A stretch of 9,708 nt of DNA from Pseudomonadota bacterium. GTDB taxonomy: Bacteria > Pseudomonadota > Alphaproteobacteria > Rhizobiales > Aestuariivirgaceae. Under the pieces are notes generated by a model. It did no database searches. It saw only the letters and a program-made list of their open reading frames with translations, and had not been told where the DNA came from. The translations under genes and the position numbers were made by a program. Shown one piece after another: positions 1 to 6,090 of the stretch. The number at the start of each line of letters is the position of its first letter. Within the stretch, counting starts at the first letter, position 1. The DNA lies in NCBI GenBank assembly GCA_016522385.1, contig JAEKFU010000085.1, positions 1 through 9,708 of the forward strand, in the 5' to 3' direction.

Positions 1-2
1 GG

Positions 3-866
3 GTGCTGAATTCGGAGGCAGGAGTGCTTCGCGATGTGTTACTCGGTCCGGCTGAGACATTCCGCTGGCTGGGCGCCGAGAACGTCGCCTATTCATCGCT
101 GGTGCGCGACACCATCCGCCGCGGCCGAAAATTCGACAAGCAACTCGCCATGCGCCAGCACCGCGAGATGGTCGACGCCTATCAAAGCGCTGGTGTCACC
201 TGCCATTTCCTGCCCGCCGATGAGATGACGCCTTATCAGGTCTATGCCCGCGACTCGAGCTTCATGACGCCTTATGGCGCTGTCATATGCCAGCTCGCCA
301 ATCCCCGCAGGCGTGGCGAATATGCCAGCTGCCTTCGGTTCTATTTGGAGCGCGATATTCCAGTCTATGACATGGTCAGCGCCGGCAATTTCGAAGGCGG
401 CGACTTCAACATGATAGCCGATGGCTGCGCCCTTATCGGCTATACCGATCTACGTGGTGAAGAAGTCGCCGCCCGTCAGGTCGGCGACTGGTTTGCACGC
501 GAGGGCTGGGAGATCAGGTACGCGCCAATCGACCCGTTTTACGTCCATATCGATTTGATGGTTTGCATGCTCAGCGAACACTGCGCTGCGGTCTGTGTTG
601 AGACAACTGATGCGGCCGTTGTCGACTGGCTGACATCAAAGAATATTGAGATCATTCCCGCCACGTTCAAGGAAACCATGGCGCTCGGATGCAATGTAGT
701 CGCTCTGGGAAACGATCGGGTATTGTCCACCTTGGGCGCTAACGATCTCAACGCCAAAATGCGTGCCAACGGATTTGAGGTTTATGACCCGGATATGACA
801 ATGTTCACCTGGGCAGGCGGTGGTGTTCACTGCATGTGCCAGCCGCTTAACCGCGACGCCGCATGA
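3..866 (+). CDS. Amidinotransferase / DDAH / arginine-deiminase-fold hydrolase, probably 5'-truncated by the window edge
   Basis: This protein belongs to the guanidino-group-modifying superfamily (amidinotransferase, dimethylarginine dimethylaminohydrolase, arginine deiminase), which attacks a guanidinium carbon with a catalytic Cys. Visible motifs, numbered from the GTG at base 3, are the RDSS segment at 83-86, EGGD at 131-134, the catalytic His region HID at 182-184, and a C-terminal GGGVHCM with the likely nucleophile Cys277. The 287 residues nearly fill the usual family length. However, the reading frame is open to the first base and begins almost directly in the conserved VLRDVLLGP strand, so I think a few N-terminal codons lie upstream. 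It is the first visible gene of a five-gene operon, and its stop overlaps the ribosome binding site of the next gene. Next to an N-carbamoyl hydrolase, a hydrolase role (guanidino to ureido plus ammonia) fits better than an amidino-transfer role. The substrate cannot be read from the sequence. Confidence 0.85.
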   Translation: MLNSEAGVLRDVLLGPAETFRWLGAENVAYSSLVRDTIRRGRKFDKQLAMRQHREMVDAYQSAGVTCHFLPADEMTPYQVYARDSSFMTPYGAVICQLANPRRRGEYASCLRFYLERDIPVYDMVSAGNFEGGDFNMIADGCALIGYTDLRGEEVAARQVGDWFAREGWEIRYAPIDPFYVHIDLMVCMLSEHCAAVCVETTDAAVVDWLTSKNIEIIPATFKETMALGCNVVALGNDRVLSTLGANDLNAKMRANGFEVYDPDMTMFTWAGGGVHCMCQPLNRDAA

Positions 867-876
867 AGGATCGGTC

Positions 877-2115
877 ATGAGCAGTGATCTACGTATAAAC
901 GGCGAGCGCCTGTGGGAAACTCTCATGCGGTCTGCCGAGATCGGACCCGGCAAGGCTGGCGGCCTCTGCCGCCTAACCGGCTCGGATGCGGATATGGTCG
1001 TGCGCGATCAGTTCGCCGAATGGTGCACGGAGGCCGGCCTCATGATGACGGTCGACCGACTGGGCAACATGTTCGCGCGCCGCGCCGGCACCGAGGACGA
1101 CCTGCCACCGGTGACGATGGGCAGCCATCTTGACACCCAATATGCCGGCGGCCGGTTCGACGGAATCCTCGGCGTGCTGGCCGGCCTCGAGATCATCCGC
1201 ACGTTCAACGACAATGACATCGAGACCCGCTATCCGATTGAAGTGATCAACTGGACCAATGAGGAGGGTTGTCGGTTTTCTCCCTCTATGGCTTGTTCCG
1301 GCGCCTTTGCCGGCGTGTTTGACGAAGACTGGATTGCCTCGCGCGTTGATGATGATGGATTCGTCCAGGGCGATGAGCTGGAACGCATCGGTTATCGCGG
1401 GCAGGCACCCGTCGGCGGCCGCGAGCTCGACAGTTATTTTGAGCTGCATATAGAGCAAGGCCCAATCCTTGATTCCGAAGGCATCCCGCTAGGCATCGTC
1501 AATGGCGGCTACAAGAGCTACGGCATGCACATCGACGTGCGCGGCCGCACCGCGCATGCCGGGCCGACGCCGATGAACGAGCGTCGCGATGCGCTGGTTG
1601 GTGCGGCGCGCGTCGCTGTTGCTGTCAACGATATTGGCTGGAAGTATCACAACACAAATGGCAAGACGACCACCACCCGCATGGTGGCCTGGCCGAACAA
1701 ACCGGGCATCATTGCCGAATGGGCGCAATTTTCCGTCGACTGCCGGCACCCCGACCCGGCGTTGGCCGTGCAGATGATGAGCGAGATCGAACAGTCGATC
1801 GAAGCCGTCGCCGACAAGGCCAATGTTGAGATGGAAGTCATTGCGCGCTGGGAGTTCGATGGCGCCAATTTTTCTCCCGACCTCATCGAGCTGTTGGACA
1901 AGACAGCCGTCGATCTTGGCGTGCCGTGCATGAAAATGCTTTCACAAGCTGGCCATGATGCCTATCACATCGCCAAGGTGGCACCGTCCGCCATGCTGTT
2001 TTCTCCATGCAAGAATGGCATCACTCACAACGAAGAAGAAGATATCGATCTGGCCATGACCGTACCTGCCGTGAATGTGCTGATGCATGCCGTGCTGGCA
2101 CGCGCCGATCGTTGA
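877..2115 (+). CDS. M20-family Zn-dependent hydrolase (N-carbamoyl-L-amino acid hydrolase / allantoate amidohydrolase type)
   Basis: The predicted 412-residue cytoplasmic metallohydrolase is of the HyuC/AllC/beta-ureidopropionase type. These enzymes remove a carbamoyl (ureido) group as CO2 and NH3, leaving the free amine. The complete binuclear metal site is visible: His84 in GSHLDT, Asp95 in GGRFDG, the Glu129-Glu130 pair in TNEEG, His191 in ELHIEQGP and His384 in ITHNEEED. The dimerisation-domain segment RGRTAHAGPTPM lies at 222-233. Length matches the usual 400-420 residues. I chose the ATG at 877 because a GAAGGA ribosome binding site at 865-870 sits six bases upstream. The frame is open further upstream to about 820, but that stretch reads as the tail of the preceding gene in another frame. 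The gap to the upstream gene is ten bases. Carbamoylase, allantoate hydrolase and ureidoglycine-type activities cannot be told apart by eye. The neighbouring guanidino-group enzyme favours a ureido-acid substrate. Confidence 0.9.
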   Translation: MSSDLRINGERLWETLMRSAEIGPGKAGGLCRLTGSDADMVVRDQFAEWCTEAGLMMTVDRLGNMFARRAGTEDDLPPVTMGSHLDTQYAGGRFDGILGVLAGLEIIRTFNDNDIETRYPIEVINWTNEEGCRFSPSMACSGAFAGVFDEDWIASRVDDDGFVQGDELERIGYRGQAPVGGRELDSYFELHIEQGPILDSEGIPLGIVNGGYKSYGMHIDVRGRTAHAGPTPMNERRDALVGAARVAVAVNDIGWKYHNTNGKTTTTRMVAWPNKPGIIAEWAQFSVDCRHPDPALAVQMMSEIEQSIEAVADKANVEMEVIARWEFDGANFSPDLIELLDKTAVDLGVPCMKMLSQAGHDAYHIAKVAPSAMLFSPCKNGITHNEEEDIDLAMTVPAVNVLMHAVLARADR

Positions 2116-2125
2116 GCCAATTTGC

Positions 2126-3232
2126 ATGACTGAATACCCGTTTACACCGCTCGTCGCGTCACTGCCCTCGACCGTGCCGTTTGTCGGCCCCGAAACCCAG
2201 GAGCGCCAGCGCGGCGCGGCATTCGTTACCCGCATCGGCGCCAACGAGAGTGTCTTCGGCCCATCACCCAAAGCCGTCGAGGCGATGCGTCAGGCTGCTG
2301 CCGAGACCTGGATGTACGGCGATCCGGAAAACCACGACCTGAAAGCCGCCCTTGCAGCCAAACATCGCATCTCGCCAGACAACATCGTTGTCGGCGAGGG
2401 AATAGATTCACTGTTCGGTTACACCAACCGGCTGTTCGTTGAGCACGGCGTTACCGTGGCCACTTCGCTCGGTGCCTATCCGACATTCAACTTCCATGCT
2501 GCTGGTTATGGAGGCCGCATCGTCACGACACCTTACGTCGATGACCGGGAGAACCCGGCAGGCCTGCTCGAGTTGGCCCGGCGCGAGGATGCCCGGCTGA
2601 TATTCATTGCCAATCCCGACAACCCTATGGCGACTTGTTGGGATGAATCCGCCATGCAGCAGATGATCGATGATGTTCCCGACGGCGCGCTGCTTTGCCT
2701 GGACGAGGCTTATGGCGAGTTTGCGCCAGACGGCACCTTGCCGCCGCTTGAAGTGTCCAATCCCAAGGTCATCCGGTTCAGAACGTTTTCCAAGGCCTAC
2801 GGCATGGCTGGCGCCCGCATCGGATATGCCATCGGCGAGGCCGGTCTGATAAAGGCGTTTGACAAGATCCGCAACCATTTCGGCGTCAATCGGATTGCCC
2901 AGGCAGGCGCCTTGGCTTCACTGGGAGATGCTGATCATCTACCCGACGTGATCGCACGGGTTGCCGCGGCGCGCGACCGCATTGCCGAGATTGCTGCAGC
3001 TAACGGTCTCACCAGCCTGCCGTCGGCGACCAACTTCGTTGCCATTGATTGCGGCAGCGATGGCGACTTTGCCCGCTCAGTGCTGACCGCTCTGATCAGC
3101 CGCGGTATCTTCGTGCGCATGCCTGGCGTCCCGCCCCTTGATCGCTGCATTCGGGTGAGTGTCGGCCACAAACATGATCTCGACGCGTTCGCCGAGGCCC
3201 TGCCGCACGCATTGTCTGATGCACGAAAGTGA
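2126..3232 (+). CDS. HisC-like fold-type I PLP aminotransferase
   Basis: The predicted 368-residue aminotransferase belongs to the histidinol-phosphate aminotransferase-like branch (class I/II, fold type I). Motifs run in the expected order: ANESVFGPSP at 39-48, the cofactor-contacting ANPDNP at 162-167, LDEAYGEF with Asp193 at 192-199, FSKAYG with the PLP Schiff-base Lys223, Arg231 just after it, and IRVSVG with the likely carboxylate-binding Arg343. I start it at the ATG at 2126, giving an N-terminus that reads MTEYPFTPLV. An upstream in-frame ATG at 2087 would only add residues overlapping the previous gene. The ribosome binding site is weak, and the gene starts ten bases after the preceding stop, so translational coupling is likely. 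Its place inside a catabolic operon, away from any his gene except a HisA-like one about 5 kb away, argues for a paralogue acting on an amino acid or amine of this pathway rather than on histidinol phosphate. Its substrate is unknown. Confidence 0.87.
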   Translation: MTEYPFTPLVASLPSTVPFVGPETQERQRGAAFVTRIGANESVFGPSPKAVEAMRQAAAETWMYGDPENHDLKAALAAKHRISPDNIVVGEGIDSLFGYTNRLFVEHGVTVATSLGAYPTFNFHAAGYGGRIVTTPYVDDRENPAGLLELARREDARLIFIANPDNPMATCWDESAMQQMIDDVPDGALLCLDEAYGEFAPDGTLPPLEVSNPKVIRFRTFSKAYGMAGARIGYAIGEAGLIKAFDKIRNHFGVNRIAQAGALASLGDADHLPDVIARVAAARDRIAEIAAANGLTSLPSATNFVAIDCGSDGDFARSVLTALISRGIFVRMPGVPPLDRCIRVSVGHKHDLDAFAEALPHALSDARK

Positions 3233-3239
3233 GTTGCCT

Positions 3240-4454
3240 ATGCTGCATGAATTTGCTGCTCTCGATCCGCTGATCCAGGACCATGTTCATTGCCGGACCG
3301 ACCCCGGACCGTATCCGCCGGCACTTGATAAGGTGTTGCCCGTCACAATGATGCAGGAGGCGCAATGTGAAATCACTCAGTGGCCTGGTTACGCTCCGTC
3401 CACTCTGCATTCGCTCAAGACTCTGGCTGACGAGCTGGAGCTTGGCACAATCTATTACAAGGACGAAGCCGAGCGTTTCGGGCTGGCTAGTTTCAAGGCA
3501 CTGGGGGGTGCCTTTGCGATCCTGAAGCTGCTGCAACACGAGATCGGCAATCGGACCGGCTCCCGGGTTTCGCTGGCATCGATCCGAAACGGCGAACATT
3601 CCAAAATATGCAGAACCATTACCGTGGCAAGCGCCACTGCTGGCAATCACGGTCGTTCGCTGGCCTGGGGCGCTCAGCTTGCAGGGTGTCCGTGCAAGAT
3701 TTTCATACATGCCGGCGTTGGCGATGCGCGCAGGCAGGCAATGGAGTCCCTCGGAGCAGAGGTCATCCGCGTCGAGGGCAATTATGATGACTCCGTTCAC
3801 CACGCCGCCAGGCTAGCGGCAGATCAGGGTTGGTTCATTGTGTCTGACACGTCTTATCCAGGTTATCTGGACAGACCGCGTGAGATCATGGCTGGCTATA
3901 CAGTCATGGCCCGCGAAGTCATCGCTGCGCTTAAATCTGAAGAGCTGCCGACGCACATTTTCCTTCAAACCGGCTGCGGCGGGCTTGCGGCCGGTGTTGC
4001 TGCAGGTTTCTGGAGTGAATTAGGCGTGGACCGCCCCCATGTTGTGATCATCGAACCGGCCGATGCTGCCTGTCTGGCCGAAAGCGCACGCAACGGCAGG
4101 GCGACGGCGTACCACATTGAAAACGAAAGCATGATGCTGGGACTGTCCTGTGGTGAGGTGTCTATTTTGGCTTGGGAGATCCTGGAACAATGCGCTGCTG
4201 ATTATCTCACCATTAGCGATGATGGTGTGCCACCAGCAATGCGTCTTCTGGCAACCGGCGCCGCTGGCGGTCGGCCATTGGTCGGTGGCGAGTCAGGTGT
4301 TGCAGGCCTCGCTGCGCTCATTGATGCAGCGCAGGGAAGCAATCATCGAACTGCATTGCATCTGGATAACCGTTCGCGGGTGTTGCTGATTGGTTCGGAA
4401 GGTGCGACCTCTCCTGATATCTATGAGCAGATTGTCGGTCATGCGGTCCAATAA
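3240..4454 (+). CDS. Diaminopropionate ammonia-lyase-like fold-type II PLP enzyme
   Basis: The predicted 404-residue enzyme resembles 2,3-diaminopropionate ammonia-lyase (E. coli YgeX/DpaL), which converts diaminopropionate to pyruvate and two ammonia. Visible features are the Schiff-base Lys86 in FGLASFKALGG, the TAGNHGRS loop at 133-140, SDTSYPGY at 202-209 with Asp203 conserved relative to YgeX, the phosphate-binding loop GCGGLAAG at 245-252, GGESGVAG at 349-356 and the family-typical end SEGATSPDIYEQIVG. The position after Thr133, Asp in YgeX (Asp120, as I recall it), is Ala here, which may restrict stereospecificity or change the reaction. I use the ATG at 3240, seven bases after the previous stop with a GAAAGTGAG ribosome binding site before it. 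An in-frame ATG at 3219 would overlap the previous gene. The alternative is a threonine/serine dehydratase-like or eutB-like lyase, but the C-terminal motifs favour the diaminopropionate lyase branch. Confidence 0.88.
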   Translation: MLHEFAALDPLIQDHVHCRTDPGPYPPALDKVLPVTMMQEAQCEITQWPGYAPSTLHSLKTLADELELGTIYYKDEAERFGLASFKALGGAFAILKLLQHEIGNRTGSRVSLASIRNGEHSKICRTITVASATAGNHGRSLAWGAQLAGCPCKIFIHAGVGDARRQAMESLGAEVIRVEGNYDDSVHHAARLAADQGWFIVSDTSYPGYLDRPREIMAGYTVMAREVIAALKSEELPTHIFLQTGCGGLAAGVAAGFWSELGVDRPHVVIIEPADAACLAESARNGRATAYHIENESMMLGLSCGEVSILAWEILEQCAADYLTISDDGVPPAMRLLATGAAGGRPLVGGESGVAGLAALIDAAQGSNHRTALHLDNRSRVLLIGSEGATSPDIYEQIVGHAVQ

Positions 4455-5640
4455 GTTGGAGACTGGTGTCGGGCCCAGGCCGCCGCAAAGAGGATTTCCG
4501 GCTGCCGAGTTCGAAACCCGGGTGAACAAGGCGCAGGATGCCATGGCGCGCAATGCGATTGATGCACTGTTCCTGACCACCGAGCCGGAGGTGCGGTATT
4601 TCTCAGGCTTCCTGACCCAGTTCTGGCAAAGTCCGACCCGACCGTGGTTTCTGGTCGTGCCGTCTCGAGGCAAACCGGTTGCTGTGATTCCGACGGTCGG
4701 CGCCGAATGTATGTCACGCACCTGGATCACGGACATTCGCACCTGGTCAGCACCACACCCCGCCGATGATGGCATCGGCCTGGTGGCCGACGTCCTGGGT
4801 GAACTGATTGATCCCACCGGCCGCATCGGGCTGATGATGGGTCGGGAAACCCATTTGCGCATGCCGCTCGCCGACCATCAAAGATTGCGTAGCAAGTTTC
4901 CAGGTGCCGAATTCGCAGACGCAACAGACATCATGCGTGACTTGCGCATGGTCAAGTCTGAAGCCGAAATTGAAAAGATTGCCTATATCTGCGGCGTTGC
5001 CTCGGATGCCTTCGACAGGTTGCCGGACTTTGCAGCCATCGGCGAATCCGAAGTCGACGTCTTCCGCCAGTTCAAAATAGAATTGCTGCGTTGTGGCGCG
5101 GATGATTGTCCATATCTCGTCGGCCGGGCCGGCAATGGAGGCTATGCTGATATCATCTCGCCGCCGTCGGACCGCATGCTTGCCAATGGCGATGTCCTAA
5201 TACTCGATACCGGCTCGGTATTCGACGGCTACTACTGCGACTTCGATCGCAATTTTGCCTTTGGCCGGGCCTCTGATGCCGTGCTGCGTGCCTATGAGGC
5301 TGCCTACCGGGCAACCGAAGCCGGCCTTCTTGCCGCCCGGCCCGGCGCCACAACAGCCGACCTGTTCAACGCCATGTCAAAGGTGCTTGAAGATGCCGGC
5401 GCGCTTGGCAACGATGTTGGCCGGCTGGGTCATGGTCTCGGCATGCAGCTGACAGAATGGCCGTCGCATACGTCCTGGGATTTTACCGAACTCGAACCCG
5501 GCATGGTTTTGACCCTGGAACCCGCCATGGAATTCGCGCCGGGCAAGATGATGGTGCACGAAGAGAACATCGTCATTCGCGAAGGCGAACCGCAGCTACT
5601 CACCAAACGAGCGGCACCACAGCTGCCGGTCATTTCCTAG
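4441..5640 (+). CDS. M24-family metallohydrolase (Xaa-Pro dipeptidase / creatinase fold)
   Basis: The predicted 399-residue protein has the two-domain creatinase/prolidase architecture: a creatinase N-terminal domain at about 20-165 and a pita-bread catalytic domain at about 170-380. All five dinuclear metal ligands can be placed: Asp256 in LDTG, Asp267 in CDFDR, His331 in GHGLG, Glu360 in TLEPA and Glu375 in HEENIVI. Creatinase itself has lost these ligands, so this is probably a metal-dependent hydrolase of an imido or amide bond (dipeptidase, or an ectoine-hydrolase-like role) rather than a creatine amidinohydrolase. The start is uncertain. The ATG at 4441 overlaps the previous gene by 14 bases and gives a typical length, while an in-frame ATG at 4423 would add six residues. 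Neither has a strong ribosome binding site, so coupling to the upstream gene is likely. As last gene of the operon it may release or ring-open the pathway's starting compound, which is an inference. Confidence 0.87.
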   Translation: MRSNKLETGVGPRPPQRGFPAAEFETRVNKAQDAMARNAIDALFLTTEPEVRYFSGFLTQFWQSPTRPWFLVVPSRGKPVAVIPTVGAECMSRTWITDIRTWSAPHPADDGIGLVADVLGELIDPTGRIGLMMGRETHLRMPLADHQRLRSKFPGAEFADATDIMRDLRMVKSEAEIEKIAYICGVASDAFDRLPDFAAIGESEVDVFRQFKIELLRCGADDCPYLVGRAGNGGYADIISPPSDRMLANGDVLILDTGSVFDGYYCDFDRNFAFGRASDAVLRAYEAAYRATEAGLLAARPGATTADLFNAMSKVLEDAGALGNDVGRLGHGLGMQLTEWPSHTSWDFTELEPGMVLTLEPAMEFAPGKMMVHEENIVIREGEPQLLTKRAAPQLPVIS

Positions 5641-6090
5641 ATCAAGGTGCTGGGCACATTCTTGGCGCCATTGTCGTAACACACAGAACCGTTATTGGCA
5701 CCTCAACTGGCGCAGCCGTCAACGGTCAATACCGAATTCAACCTTGTCCATTGATCACTGGCTCGGTCGCTGACCACCCGTACAGTGGAAATTGTCGCAA
5801 CGATTAGGTTGCTGAAAAGCACTGTCTATGTGAGCACTATTGCGCCACAGTCATCCCTCAGAAAACGCAGCGCCTTGCCTTGACCGACGCACGTGGATGA
5901 GCTCCGCATACCGACTTGTACCAAAAATGTGCCTGCCGAATTGCTACCTCATCAGATATTCTAAAACCGTGTGACCGCTATTTTAGCGATGAGTCGTTGC
6001 TGACCGGAAGACGGTTCGGGTTGGTTGCGCATGGTCGGGACTACAACTATCGTGATAGAAATGTGAGAGGTTGATTCACCGGACAGAAGA
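5641..6090 (+). other. 450-base intergenic region without a recognisable gene
   Basis: I see no convincing coding region on either strand. An open + frame that starts inside the M24 gene (5457) runs to 5807 but reads as out-of-frame shadow with no family resemblance. No strong intrinsic terminator with a T-tract follows the M24 stop. Short inverted repeats are present: GCAAC/GTTGC at 5797-5812, CGCTA-TTT-TAGCG at 5976-5988 and CTATC-GT-GATAG at 6047-6058. An AGCACT direct repeat sits at 5818 and 5833. I could not find a good sigma70 promoter. The region presumably holds the end of the operon transcript and the promoter of the channel gene downstream. Confidence 0.6.
5976..5988. repeat. Short inverted repeat upstream of the channel gene
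   Basis: A perfect 5-base arm palindrome, CGCTA-TTT-TAGCG, lies about 100 bases before the mechanosensitive channel start. Its AT-rich centre and position would suit a protein-binding site, but five-base arms occur by chance in a region this size. I treat it only as a candidate operator. Confidence 0.25.

Noticed and set aside
820..876. N-terminal extension of the M20 hydrolase to an upstream start at 820
   Set aside because: The added 19 residues overlap the end of the previous gene and do not resemble the family, while the ATG at 877 has a good ribosome binding site.
3096..3803. A 235-codon minus-strand open frame opposite the aminotransferase and ammonia-lyase genes
   Set aside because: It is antisense to well-supported enzymes with complete motifs; long antisense frames are common at this GC content.
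4441..5640. Naming the M24 protein creatinase because of the guanidino context
   Set aside because: Creatinase has lost the metal ligands; all five are present here.
5457..5807. A 116-codon open + frame that starts inside the M24 gene and runs into the intergenic gap
   Set aside because: Its first half is the M24 gene read in another frame and the rest has no family resemblance, ribosome binding site or conserved motif.
6025..6053. Sigma70-like promoter before the channel gene (TTGCGC, 17 bases, TATCGT)
   Set aside because: The upstream box matches consensus at only three of six positions and the downstream box is also poor.
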